DNA of 64,000 nucleotides from Actinokineospora alba (GTDB lineage: Bacteria; Actinomycetota; Actinomycetes; Mycobacteriales; Pseudonocardiaceae), in the NCBI RefSeq assembly GCF_004362515.1, contig NZ_SNXU01000001.1, forward strand, positions 3,038,001 to 3,102,000. The letters run 5' to 3'. Below are positions 32,511 to 41,269 of this stretch, one piece after another. Within the stretch, counting starts at the first letter, position 1, and each line of letters starts with the position of its first letter. A model generated the notes under the pieces. The model saw only the letters and a program-made list of their open reading frames with translations. It had not been told where the DNA came from and searched no databases. The position numbers and the translations under genes were made by a program.

Positions 32511-33173
32511 TTGGGGCCCTTGGATCGCAACCGGCCGGTGAGGCAGACGGTGGCCCAGAGCACCTTCGATGGACGCGGCAAGCGCAGACGCCGGGCTGAG
32601 GTCGGCCGCACCGGCGCACGGTTCGGCCCCGTCGGCGCGTGGCGCGACGAGTCGGAACCGGTGGATCCGCTGTTCGTCGAGCCGGACCCGGAGTCGCCGG
32701 TCGGCCTGACGGGCGCGCGGTTCGGTGGTGGGCGGGCGAAGCCCAAGCGCACGGAGCCCGAGCCGGAGCCGCCGCGCGAGATCGAGCCGGAACCCGTTGT
32801 CGAGCTCGTCGATGCCAAGCCGATCGCCGAGGAGTACCTCGACTGGGTGCACCGGCCCGAGTCGCACTCGCTGGTCCGGCCCTACGCGTGGACCGGCGGC
32901 CGTACCCGCGCAGGCACCCAGCTGGCGATCGAGGCGATCGTGCAGACCGCGGGCCCGGCGCCGACCTGGGAATCGCGGGCGATCACCGAGCTGTGTACGA
33001 CACCGCGATCGGTCGCCGAGGTCGCCGCGCTGCTGTCGGTGCCGCTCGGGGTGGCCCGGGTGCTGATCGGGGACCTCGCCGATCAGGGCGTCCTCGTCGT
33101 CGAGCGGGTCGCGGGGAATGTCCCCGACCTGGAGATCCTCGGCCGTGTTTTGGCGGGTCTGCAGAACCTCTAA
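32511..33173 (+). CDS. Orphan DUF742 (CvnC-like) protein
   Basis: 220 aa from a TTG; GTG codons at 32538 and 32550 are equally possible. Residues about 120-205 are the DUF742 domain: RPYAWTGGRTRAGTQLAIEAIV, then a winged-helix-like ITELCTTPRSVAEVAALLSVPLGVARVLIGDLADQGVLVV. The first half is basic then Glu/Pro-rich. In conservons DUF742 is encoded with a sensor kinase, a roadblock protein and a small GTPase; none of them is here. Confidence 0.7.
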   Translation: MGPLDRNRPVRQTVAQSTFDGRGKRRRRAEVGRTGARFGPVGAWRDESEPVDPLFVEPDPESPVGLTGARFGGGRAKPKRTEPEPEPPREIEPEPVVELVDAKPIAEEYLDWVHRPESHSLVRPYAWTGGRTRAGTQLAIEAIVQTAGPAPTWESRAITELCTTPRSVAEVAALLSVPLGVARVLIGDLADQGVLVVERVAGNVPDLEILGRVLAGLQNL

Positions 33174-33182
33174 TCTCGCGGC

Positions 33183-34052
33183 ATGGCGCACACGCATGAC
33201 GGCATCGACTGGACGAGCAGGCTTGTGGCGATGCGGCGGACCGACGAGGTCGAAGCCGAGGTCAACTGCTGGGTCGCCGACCGCTTGGTCGACGAGCTTC
33301 CCGATGGCGCGACGGTGATCGACGTCGGGTCGGGTTCGGGCGGGATGAGCGCGGCGTTCGCGGCGGCCCTCGCGGTGCGCGGCGGTGGCCGGGTCGTGCT
33401 GGTCGACGCCGTTCCGGAGTTGCAGGCCGCGGCGAGTGAAGCCGTCGCGGCGGTCGCGGGGGACAAGGTCGAACTCGTCGCCGTGCTCGCCGACGCCGCC
33501 GATCCGGCCCTCGCCGACCACGTTCCCGCGGGTGACCTGGTGTGGGCCTCGCGGGTGGTGCACCACCTGCCGGACGAGCGCCAAGGAGTCGCGGGGCTGG
33601 TTCGGCTGCTGAATCCGGGCGGTCGGCTGGCGCTCGCCGAGGGCGGGCTCACCACCCGGTGCCTGCCCTGGGATATCGGCCTGGGCGAGCCCGGTCTGCA
33701 GGATCGGCTGGTCGCCGCGCAGACGGCGTGGTTCGCCGACATGCGGGCGGGGATCGAGGGCGTCGTCCGGATGCCGTTCGGCTGGAACCGGGCGCTGGCC
33801 GAGGCGGGCCTCACCGACGTGGGGGCGTTCAGCTACCTGGTCGACCTGCCCGCGCCTGCCTCGCCCGCGGTGCGCGAGTCGGTCGCCGACTGGCTGGCCT
33901 GGATGGCCCGGGTCGGCGAGGACCGGCTCTCCGCGTCCGATCTCGACGCCCTCGCCCGCCTGATGGATCGCGACGGGCCCGACTGGGTGGGCGGGCGCGA
34001 CGACGTGTTCGTACTGAGCGCGAACACCATTCACCGCGGCCGCGCGGCGTAG
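33183..34052 (+). CDS. SAM-dependent methyltransferase
   Basis: 289 aa. SAM loop VIDVGSGSGGMS near residue 45 and post-motif VVLVDAV; DLVWASRVVHHLPDE near residue 120 and LNPGGRLALAEGG. Class I fold, small-molecule type; substrate unknown. It starts 9 nt after the DUF742 stop. Confidence 0.85.
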   Translation: MAHTHDGIDWTSRLVAMRRTDEVEAEVNCWVADRLVDELPDGATVIDVGSGSGGMSAAFAAALAVRGGGRVVLVDAVPELQAAASEAVAAVAGDKVELVAVLADAADPALADHVPAGDLVWASRVVHHLPDERQGVAGLVRLLNPGGRLALAEGGLTTRCLPWDIGLGEPGLQDRLVAAQTAWFADMRAGIEGVVRMPFGWNRALAEAGLTDVGAFSYLVDLPAPASPAVRESVADWLAWMARVGEDRLSASDLDALARLMDRDGPDWVGGRDDVFVLSANTIHRGRAA

Positions 34053-34063
34053 CGTCGGTAGCC

Positions 34064-34246
34064 ATGACCGAGCAAACAGCCGCGACGTGCTCCCTCTGCG
34101 GGAAGTCCCGCGCGGACGCGTCTCCCGTGGAGGCGCTGGCCTGGTCGTCGGAGACCGACGACCGCGGCACGCGATGGCTGTGCCCGGCGTGCGCGCGCAC
34201 CCACGTGCGCGACATCGAGGGCAAGCTGCCCGCCGAGTACTGGTGA
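34064..34246 (+). CDS. Small zinc-ribbon protein
   Basis: 60 aa (MTEQTAATCSLCGKSR ... WLCPACARTH). Two Cys-x-x-Cys pairs form a likely zinc ribbon. It begins 11 nt after the methyltransferase gene and ends one base before the convergent ABC1 gene. Function unknown. Confidence 0.7.
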   Translation: MTEQTAATCSLCGKSRADASPVEALAWSSETDDRGTRWLCPACARTHVRDIEGKLPAEYW

Positions 34247-35563
34247 TCAGTCCAGGTCGGCGAAGCCGGGCTGCCAGCGGGAGATGATCTCGCGCATGCC
34301 GACCTCGGCGTCGAGCTGGCACAGGATGCCGGTGGCGCCCGCGGTGACGCGCTGGATCAGCAGGTACTGCGGCGGCAGGTTGAGCGAGCGGCCGGTCTTG
34401 AAGTCCTGGCCGCGCAGGTCGCCGACCCGTTCGGCCTGCCGCTGCATCCAGCGCCGGGTGAAGTGGAACTTCTCGACGGCGGCGGGCTCGGCGAACGGGG
34501 CCAGGTAGGAGAGGACGTCCTCGGCCTCGATCTTCATGCCCGGCCGGACGAAGCCCTCGTCGCGCATCAGCCGCAGCAGCCGGTCGGAGTTCCCGTCGAG
34601 GGACAGCCGGGTCATCATCCCCAGCGGCCTGGGCAGGCCATCGGGCAGCCGGGCGACGGCGCCGAAGTCGATGACGCAGAGCCTGCCGTCCGGGGTGATC
34701 ATGAAGTTGCCGGGATGCGGGTCGGAGTGCAGCAGCCCGGCCCGCGCCGGTGAGGAGAAGTGGAACTCGCAGAGCAGCCGCCCGGCGTGGTCGCGCTCGG
34801 CTTTGCCGCCGTCGCGGATGATCCTGGCCAGCGGCTTGCCGTCGACCCACTCGGTGACGGTGACCTTGGGCGCGCTCGCCACGACCTTGGGGACCAGCAC
34901 GTTGTCGTCGCCGTCGAACGCCTTGGCGAACGCGCGCTGGTTGTCGGCCTCGGCGCGGTAGTCGAGTTCCTCGGTCATCCGGTCGGACAGCTCGCGCAGC
35001 AGCGGCTTGACCTCCAGGCCCGGCACGAACGGCTGGAACAGCCTGCTGAACCGCTGCAGCTGCCGCAGGTCGGAGAGCAGCGCCTCGTCGGCGCCCGGGT
35101 ACTGGACCTTGACCGCGACGACCCGGCCGTCGTGCCACGTCGCCTTGTGGACCTGCCCGATACTGGCCGCGGCCGCGGGGACGTCGTCGAAGTCGGCGAA
35201 CCGGTCGGCCCACCCGCGCCCCAACTGCTGGGCCAGGACCCGGTGCGTCGCCGCCTTCGTCATCGGGGGCGCCGCCGACTGCAGCTTGGTGAGGGCCTCG
35301 CGGTACGGCTCCGCCATCTCGTCGGGCACCGCCGCCTCGAACACCGACAGCGCCTGGCCGAACTTCATCGCGCCACCCTTGAGCTGCCCCAAGACGGCGA
35401 AGAGCTGCTCGGCCGTGCGCGCCGACAACTCGGCGCTGACCTCGTCGGCACTCTGCCCGGCCAGCCGCTTCCCCCAGCCGCCGACAGCCCGCCCGGCCAC
35501 CCCCAGGGGAATGCTGGCGAGCCGCGCGGTGCGCGCGGCAGTCTTGCGTGGCATCTCGGTCAC
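34247..35563 (-). CDS. ABC1/AarF (UbiB)-family atypical kinase
   Basis: 438 aa from GTG (MTEMPRKTAARTARLAS). KxGQ motif: LKGGAMKFGQALS. Ala-rich nucleotide loop AAAASIGQVHKATW. VAVKVQYPG supplies the lysine, ELDYRAEADNQ and HSDPHPGNFM the catalytic loop, and VIDFGAV the DFG-like Asp. UbiB-family ATPases act in quinone or lipid metabolism. Equivalent to the gene next to whiB7 in mycobacteria. Confidence 0.9.
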   Translation of the reverse strand: MTEMPRKTAARTARLASIPLGVAGRAVGGWGKRLAGQSADEVSAELSARTAEQLFAVLGQLKGGAMKFGQALSVFEAAVPDEMAEPYREALTKLQSAAPPMTKAATHRVLAQQLGRGWADRFADFDDVPAAAASIGQVHKATWHDGRVVAVKVQYPGADEALLSDLRQLQRFSRLFQPFVPGLEVKPLLRELSDRMTEELDYRAEADNQRAFAKAFDGDDNVLVPKVVASAPKVTVTEWVDGKPLARIIRDGGKAERDHAGRLLCEFHFSSPARAGLLHSDPHPGNFMITPDGRLCVIDFGAVARLPDGLPRPLGMMTRLSLDGNSDRLLRLMRDEGFVRPGMKIEAEDVLSYLAPFAEPAAVEKFHFTRRWMQRQAERVGDLRGQDFKTGRSLNLPPQYLLIQRVTAGATGILCQLDAEVGMREIISRWQPGFADLD

Positions 35564-35630
35564 GCCCCGATTGTCCCTTGTCGTGGGGCGGCGGCGCAGC
35601 TGATTGCGGTACGGGCGACTGCGCGTCGTG

Positions 35631-36662
35631 TCACCCGGCTTCCAGTGCCGCCGCCGTGCCGCAGGCGCAGTGGGGGTGGGGCGGCCAGGCGCGGTGGGCG
35701 ATCGTCGCGTCGACCGGGTCGAGTTCCAGGCTGCGTGTCCACACCGCGGGAGGGTGCGGTCCGGGTGCGGCGAGCCACCGCAGCGCGGCGAGGACCTGCG
35801 CGGCGGCGAGGCCGGCTGTGGCGTGGATGGCGGCCAGGTCGGCGAGCTGTGGTCTGCCCGCGAGTTGGGCTGCGACGATCGGCCAGCAGTTGTCGCGGTC
35901 GGTTCGGTGGAGATCGGCGCAGGTCAGGCAGGCTGTGACGGCGGGAACGACCAGGGGGCCGACGATGCCGACGCCGTCGCGGACGCGGATCGGGAGGTGC
36001 GGGACGCCCTGTTCGACCAACCGGGCCACGACCGCCGGGTCAGGGACCAAGGTGTCGGTCAGCAACGCGAGGTCGGGCTGGGCGCGGGTGTCGCGCACTC
36101 GCGGGTCGACCCGCTCGATCGCGTCGCGTGCCGCTGTCGCACGGTCACGGCCGACGTCCTCGGGGGTGAATCCCGTGCCGACGTCTTCGGGCTGGACCCG
36201 GCCGCGGGCCTCGACCCGGACCGCGCCGATGCCCGCGGCGGCCAGCAGGCACGCGGTCGCCACGGCGAGTCTGCCGTCGCCGTGCACCGACACCGTGGCC
36301 TCCGCGCGGGCCCTCGGGTGGCTCACGGCGCGGTGGACTGTCGCCGCGGTCAGGTCGCCGGCGAGTCTGCGGGGGAGCGGGACGCTCGGGCCTGCGGCGT
36401 CCTCGACGAGGCCCCGGTCGGCCAGCCCGCTGATCAGGTCGCGCAGCTGGTCTCGGTGTCGCGGGCCGACGCGGTCGAGCAACTCCGCTGTCGTGCGGGC
36501 GCCGGTGAGGGTGGCCGCGGCGTCGGCGATGGTTGTGGGCAAGTCCTCGACGATCATGGCGTGGCGTGGGTCGAGGCCGATCTGGATCTCGTCGGCACGT
36601 CTGCGCAGGACAGCGAGGCCGGGGCGGAGCCGGGGGCGGTCCGGGTAGCTCAGGTGGATCAT
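35631..36662 (-). CDS. ThiF/TOMM-like leader-binding protein
   Basis: About 343 aa (start MIHLSYPDRPRLRPGL; a GTG at 36710 is possible). N-terminal winged-helix-like region (residues about 20-95) as in peptide-binding RRE domains, then a Rossmann-like region with degenerate adenylation motifs (VSVHGDGRLAVATACLLAAAGIGAVRVEA), and a C-terminal zinc site (CLTCAD ... HPHCACG). It resembles the E1-like halves of azoline cyclodehydratases, but no precursor peptide or YcaO gene is adjacent; in mycobacteria it is also a stand-alone gene. It may have lost peptide function. Confidence 0.65.
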   Translation of the reverse strand: MIHLSYPDRPRLRPGLAVLRRRADEIQIGLDPRHAMIVEDLPTTIADAAATLTGARTTAELLDRVGPRHRDQLRDLISGLADRGLVEDAAGPSVPLPRRLAGDLTAATVHRAVSHPRARAEATVSVHGDGRLAVATACLLAAAGIGAVRVEARGRVQPEDVGTGFTPEDVGRDRATAARDAIERVDPRVRDTRAQPDLALLTDTLVPDPAVVARLVEQGVPHLPIRVRDGVGIVGPLVVPAVTACLTCADLHRTDRDNCWPIVAAQLAGRPQLADLAAIHATAGLAAAQVLAALRWLAAPGPHPPAVWTRSLELDPVDATIAHRAWPPHPHCACGTAAALEAG

Positions 36663-36733
36663 GGTGGCCAGCGTGCCCGATTCCGCCGAATGGTGGATCC
36701 GTTTATCCACAGGCGAAAGCTCACACTCCCGCG

Positions 36734-37294
36734 ATGTCGGTGCCGCCCTTTACGGTGGTGTCTGTGGCCGAACCCAGTGTCGAGGTGCGTCGCAGCAAGC
36801 GCAGAACCCGCACCGTCACCGCATACCGCGAAGGTGACACGCTGATAGTGCAGATCCCCGCCCGGCTCTCCAAGAAAGAGGAGGCCCACTGGGTGGCGGA
36901 GATGCAGCGCAGGCTCCTGCGCACCGAAACGCGCAGGCGCTCGCCCGCGCGAACATCCGACGCCGCCCTGCTTGAGCGGTGCGGCGAACTATCCGACCGC
37001 TACTTCGACGGCCGGTGTCACCCCTCGGGGGTGCGGTGGGTTCCGCCCATGCGCACCCGCTGGGCGTCGTGCACACCGGTCGACCGCACGATCCGGGTCA
37101 GCGAACGGCTACGGGAAGTGCCTGCCTGGGTGTTGGACTATGTGCTGGTGCATGAGCTGGCGCACCTGCTCGAGTCCGATCATGGGCCGGCGTTCTGGGA
37201 GCTGGTTCGCGCGTATCCGAAGACCGATCGCGCGATCGGGTTCCTAGAGGGCCTGTCCGCCGCAGCCGGCTGGGGCATCACGTCTGAGGATTGA
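36734..37294 (+). CDS. YgjP/M48-like zinc metallopeptidase domain protein
   Basis: 186 aa. RTRWASCTPVDRTIRVSERLREVPAWVLDYVLVHELAHLLESDHGPAFW is the DUF45/YgjP signature: zinc-binding HELAH near residues 138-142 and the downstream His. The N-terminus has RRSKRRTRTVTAYREGDTLIVQIPARLSKKE. Role unknown. A later GTG near 36763 could be the start instead. Confidence 0.85.
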   Translation: MSVPPFTVVSVAEPSVEVRRSKRRTRTVTAYREGDTLIVQIPARLSKKEEAHWVAEMQRRLLRTETRRRSPARTSDAALLERCGELSDRYFDGRCHPSGVRWVPPMRTRWASCTPVDRTIRVSERLREVPAWVLDYVLVHELAHLLESDHGPAFWELVRAYPKTDRAIGFLEGLSAAAGWGITSED

Positions 37295-37295
37295 T

Positions 37296-37411
37296 CGCGA
37301 GTCGCCCCTCCAGGCAAACGAGTCGCCCCTCCGTGCGGGTGATTTCGACATCCGAATGTCGAACTCAGTTGCCGGGAGGGGCGACTCACTTGCCTGGGAG
37401 GGCGACTCGCG
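37296..37411. repeat. Nested palindrome between convergent genes
   Basis: 116 bp. The outer 22-bp arms (CGCGAGTCGCCCCTCC...) pair with one or two mismatches. The GAGTCGCCCCTCC word recurs inside in both directions, and the centre is a small hairpin (TTCGACAT/ATGTCGAA). It starts 2 bp after one stop and ends 3 bp before the other, so it is probably a bidirectional terminator. Confidence 0.8.
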
Positions 37412-37413
37412 GG

Positions 37414-38703
37414 TCAGTCGTCCTTCTTGTCCTCGTCCTGGTTTTCTTCGAGCTTGGCGATCATGTCGTCGACGTCGGACTTCGTGCCGAGGCGTTCGGC
37501 GAAGTCCATGGGGTCGTCGAGGTCGTCGGCCGTGGGCATGAGGTCGGGGTGGCCCCAGAGGCCGTCGCGGGTTTCGATGCCGTGCTGGTCGGTGACCAGT
37601 CGCCACAGGGCGGCCGCCGCGCGGAGTTTGCGGGGGCGCAGTTCGAGGCCGACGAGGGTGGCGAAGGTCTGTTCCGCCGGGCCGCCGGAGGCGCGGCGGC
37701 GGCGCAGGGTCTCGCGCAGGGCGTCCGCGCCGGGGAGGCGGTCGGTGACGGCTTCGCCGACGACGATGTCGACCCAGCCCTCCACCAGCGCCAACAGTGT
37801 TTCCAGGCGGGCGAGGGCGGCCTTCTGCTCCGGGGTGGCCTGCGGTTCGAGCATGCCGGACTGCATGGCCTTCTCGATCGTCTCCGGGTTCGCCGGGTCG
37901 ACCTGGCTCGCCAGCTCCTGCAGCGCGTTCGTGTCGACCTTGATGCCGTTGGCGAACTCCTCGACCGTCGCCAGCAGGGTCTGCCGCAGCCACGGGACGT
38001 GGGCGAACAGGCGCTGGTGGGCGGCCTCACGCGCGGCCAGGAACACCATGACCTCACTCGAGGGCCGCTCCAGGCCCTTGGTGAACTCCTCGATGTTCGC
38101 CGGCACCAGCGCGGCGGTGTTCGGCGGGCCCAGGGGCAGGCCGATGTCGGTGGAGGTCAGCACCTCGGACGCGAGCTGCGCCAGGGCGTTGCCCAGCTGC
38201 GAACCGAACGCCATGCCGCCCATCTGGCCGACCATCGCCAGCAGCGGACCGGCCTGCTGCCGCGCCTCGTCCGGCAGGGCGTCGACCCAGGCGCCGGACA
38301 TGCGGCGCGCCACTGGGTCGCACAGGCGCTGCCACGTCGGCAGGGTGTGCTCCACCCAGTCGCGCGGGGTCCACGCCCTGGTGACGGTCGCGCCCGCGGG
38401 CAGCGTGGTCACCGGGTCGAGCCACATCTCCGCGAGGTGCACGGCGTCGTCGACGGCGGTGCTGGAGGTCGAGGGGGCGAAGCCCACCTGCCCGGCCAGC
38501 TTCTGCACGGCGATCTGCTTGGCGAGGTCGTAGTTGACCGGCCCGGTCGATGAGCCGGTCTGGCTCAGCATCTGACCGAGCTGGCTGAGCATCTGGCCCA
38601 GCTGGTCGAACGGGTTCTCCGGACCGCCCTGGGCGTTCGGGTCCTTCTTCTTATCCGGGTCATTGGGGTCCGGCATTCCGAAGCCGAACGGGAACTCGCT
38701 CAT
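37414..38703 (-). CDS. DUF2342 zinc-dependent metalloprotease-like protein
   Basis: 429 aa (MSEFPFGFGMPDPNDPDKK). Family features: a Gln/Gly/Leu repeat near the N-terminus (QLGQMLSQLGQMLSQ), REAAHQRLFAHVPWL with the EAAH zinc-like motif near residue 217, and EGWVDIVVGEAV. Known from actinobacteria as the 'coenzyme F420 biosynthesis associated / zinc-dependent metalloprotease' family; activity is unproven. It is divergent from the YlbL-like gene, as in mycobacteria. Confidence 0.85.
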   Translation of the reverse strand: MSEFPFGFGMPDPNDPDKKKDPNAQGGPENPFDQLGQMLSQLGQMLSQTGSSTGPVNYDLAKQIAVQKLAGQVGFAPSTSSTAVDDAVHLAEMWLDPVTTLPAGATVTRAWTPRDWVEHTLPTWQRLCDPVARRMSGAWVDALPDEARQQAGPLLAMVGQMGGMAFGSQLGNALAQLASEVLTSTDIGLPLGPPNTAALVPANIEEFTKGLERPSSEVMVFLAAREAAHQRLFAHVPWLRQTLLATVEEFANGIKVDTNALQELASQVDPANPETIEKAMQSGMLEPQATPEQKAALARLETLLALVEGWVDIVVGEAVTDRLPGADALRETLRRRRASGGPAEQTFATLVGLELRPRKLRAAAALWRLVTDQHGIETRDGLWGHPDLMPTADDLDDPMDFAERLGTKSDVDDMIAKLEENQDEDKKDD

Positions 38704-38783
38704 GGGGTCCACGGTACGCGGCTGAGCCGTTCTCGCGATGTCAGGTGATCCGCCCTGGGTGAACGCACGTACTCTGTCGATTC

Positions 38784-39884
38784 GTGAGCACGCCACCGGA
38801 CGCCCCCGCAGCGCACACGCCGCCGATCGGTCCCACCGAGGGCTGGAACCTGACCCGGCGAGGGTGGACCGTGTTGTCCAGCTCGCTGCTGGTCATGGGC
38901 CTGCTGGTGCTCGGGCTGTTCGTGCCCGTGCCCTATGTCTCCCTCGGCCCCGGTCCCACCTACGACACCCTCGGCGACGTCGAGGGCGTGCAGGTGGTGA
39001 GCGTCAACGGCACCGAGACGTTCCCGACCAGCGGGCAGCTGCGGATGACCACGGTGTCCGTGCAGGACGACGTCAGCATGTTCGAGGCGGTCGCCCGGTG
39101 GGTCAGCGGGCGCTACGCGCTGGCCCCGCGCGAGGAGTACTTCAAGCCCGGGGTGACCGAGGAGGAAGTGCAGGAACAGAACAGCAAGCTGTTCCAGGAC
39201 TCGCAGAGCAACGCCGAGATCGCCGCGCTGCGGTACCTCAAGTACCCGATGAAGGTCATCGCCCAGTCGATCACCTCCGGCGCGCCCGCCGACAAGGTGC
39301 TGGTCCCGGGTGACCGGCTGCTGGTGGTCAACGGCAAGCCGATCGCCGCCGCCGAGGACGTTCGGGCCGCGCTGGCCGGAACGACGCCGGGGCAGGCCGT
39401 CGCGGTCACCTTCCAGCGGGAGGGCCAGGAGAAGTCCGGCACGATCACGCTCGGCAAGGCCACCGACTTCGGCGCCTCGGACCGGCCGGAGGGATTCATG
39501 GGCCTGGAGTCCGGCGAACGCCCCGACGTCACCTTCAAGACCTCGATCACCCTGGCCGACGTCGGCGGGCCGTCGGCGGGGCTGATGTTCGCGCTGGCCA
39601 TCGTCGACCGCCTCACCCGCGGTGACCTGGGCGACGGCGCGGTGATCGCGGGCACCGGGGAGATCACCGCCCAGGGCAAGGTCGACGCCATCGGCGGCAT
39701 CCCGTTCAAGATGATCTCCGCGCACGAGGCGGGCGCCACGACGTTCCTGGTCCCCGCCGACAACTGCGCCGAGGCCAAGGAGAACGCCCCCGACGGCCTG
39801 CGCCTGGTGAAGGTCGAGAACCTCGAAGGTGCCGTGCGCGCCCTCGACGACCTCAAGGCCAAGCGGGACGTCCCTTCCTGCTAG
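38784..39884 (+). CDS. YlbL-like PDZ / Lon-type serine protease
   Basis: 366 aa from GTG. One membrane helix (about 30-50), a PDZ domain (about 150-230, ITSGAPADKVLVPGDRLLVVNGK) and a C-terminal Lon-type S16 domain with catalytic Ser in GGPSAGLMF and Lys in GGIPFKM. An extracytoplasmic membrane-anchored protease. Confidence 0.92.
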   Translation: MSTPPDAPAAHTPPIGPTEGWNLTRRGWTVLSSSLLVMGLLVLGLFVPVPYVSLGPGPTYDTLGDVEGVQVVSVNGTETFPTSGQLRMTTVSVQDDVSMFEAVARWVSGRYALAPREEYFKPGVTEEEVQEQNSKLFQDSQSNAEIAALRYLKYPMKVIAQSITSGAPADKVLVPGDRLLVVNGKPIAAAEDVRAALAGTTPGQAVAVTFQREGQEKSGTITLGKATDFGASDRPEGFMGLESGERPDVTFKTSITLADVGGPSAGLMFALAIVDRLTRGDLGDGAVIAGTGEITAQGKVDAIGGIPFKMISAHEAGATTFLVPADNCAEAKENAPDGLRLVKVENLEGAVRALDDLKAKRDVPSC

Positions 39885-39912
39885 TCAGCCACCCCGCCTA
39901 CGTACGGCCAGG

Positions 39913-40557
39913 TCAGGCCGGGCGTCGCGCGGCGAGCAGCATCTGCGGGCTCAGCGACGGCGACCGCGCGGGCAGCCGCAGCTCGGCGGTCACCTCGAGA
40001 CCGGCGTCGGCCAGCATCCCGGCCAGCTGCTCGGGCCGGTAGAGGTGGGTTGTCCAGGACACCGGCAGGCCGCCGTACCCCTCGGTCCGAATGATGTCGC
40101 CGTCGCCGACATGTGTGCCGACCAACGCCTGGCCCCCGGGGACGAGCGCCTCGGCGAACGTTCGCAGCACGCCGGGCAGCGCCTCCCGCGGCAGGTTGAA
40201 TAGCGACCACCAGCCGAGCACGCCGCCGAGCGAGGCGGGCGCGAGGTCGAGTTCGGTCGCCGAGGCGACGGAGAACCGCAGGTCCGGGTACTGCCCGCGG
40301 GCGTGCTCGACCATCCGCGGCGAGAGGTCGACGCCCGAGACGTCCAGGCCGAGCTCGGTGAGGTGCGCGGTGACGTTGCCGGGGCCGCAGCCGACGTCCA
40401 GGACCGGCCCCAGCCCGCGGATCGACTCGGCGAACGCGGCGAGCACGGCCCTCAGCCACGGCTCTGGCTCCAGCCTGCCCACGGCGAGTTCCACGTAGGC
40501 ATCGGCGACCCGGTCGTAGGACTCGCGGACCGTCTCGAGGTCGGGGGGTTGCTGCAC
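39913..40557 (-). CDS. Class I SAM-dependent methyltransferase
   Basis: 214 aa. SAM loop VLDVGCGPGNVTAHL (about 52-66), VSGVDLSPRMVEHAR, and GGVLGWWSLFNLPRE. UbiE/Methyltransf_25-like. Substrate unknown. Upstream lies the PPA1309 gene in the same direction, 9 nt away. Confidence 0.88.
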   Translation of the reverse strand: MQQPPDLETVRESYDRVADAYVELAVGRLEPEPWLRAVLAAFAESIRGLGPVLDVGCGPGNVTAHLTELGLDVSGVDLSPRMVEHARGQYPDLRFSVASATELDLAPASLGGVLGWWSLFNLPREALPGVLRTFAEALVPGGQALVGTHVGDGDIIRTEGYGGLPVSWTTHLYRPEQLAGMLADAGLEVTAELRLPARSPSLSPQMLLAARRPA

Positions 40558-40566
40558 GGAGGCACC

Positions 40567-41076
40567 CTAATCGCGCAAGGTGTCCAGGAGGGCGGCGGTC
40601 AGGTTCGGGGCCAGGTCCTTGTGCTCGATGACCTCATCGGTCTCCCCATCGGTGCTGCGCAGCCGCAGGACGCACGCGATGGTGCCGTCGCGCAGGGCGG
40701 AGGCGACCAGGCGGGCCTCCCGGGCCTGCGGGTGCGACGCCGCGATCTTCTCCAGGGAGTCCGCGTCGTCGGGGAGGTCGGCTTCCGCCTCCGGGGGAAG
40801 CATCACGATCTCCTGGGCGAGCGCGCAGCCGAGGACCGCTTCCGGCCACATGATCGCGGCCAGCGCCACACCCAGGTCTTCGTCGGACAACGCCTCCTGC
40901 GCGACCGGGGTCAGCGCGGCGTCCGGGTCGATCTGGCCGACCAGGTCGGGCTGTTCGCGCAGCAGGTGGGCGGTCGGCACCAGCGCGAACAGCTGGGGCG
41001 CCTGGTCCCAGCCGCCGGCGGCGACGAAGTCCTCGACCTCACGGGTGATGGCGGACAGGTCACCGGCAATAGGCAT
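40567..41076 (-). CDS. PPA1309-family conserved protein
   Basis: 169 aa (MPIAGDLSAITREVEDF). Conserved actinobacterial family of unknown role; features WDQAPQLFALVPTAHLL and AALRDGTIACVLRLRS-like strands. A GTG two codons earlier is an alternative start. Divergent from the UPF0182 gene, as in mycobacteria. Confidence 0.8.
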   Translation of the reverse strand: MPIAGDLSAITREVEDFVAAGGWDQAPQLFALVPTAHLLREQPDLVGQIDPDAALTPVAQEALSDEDLGVALAAIMWPEAVLGCALAQEIVMLPPEAEADLPDDADSLEKIAASHPQAREARLVASALRDGTIACVLRLRSTDGETDEVIEHKDLAPNLTAALLDTLRD

Positions 41077-41269
41077 GCTCACCCGCACATCGTCGCATCT
41101 CGCGCCTCCAGCATCCCGTTCACCCGATCCGGCACCCGCCGGCGCGGTCATCCACACAATTCGGACACCTTCACGGGAACCTGAGGCGTCCCTAATAGAG
41201 TTGAACAATCAGGACGGGTCTCGACTTCCGCCCACAAAGTTCTCAGCAAGCGACTCTGGAGCGTGCCAA

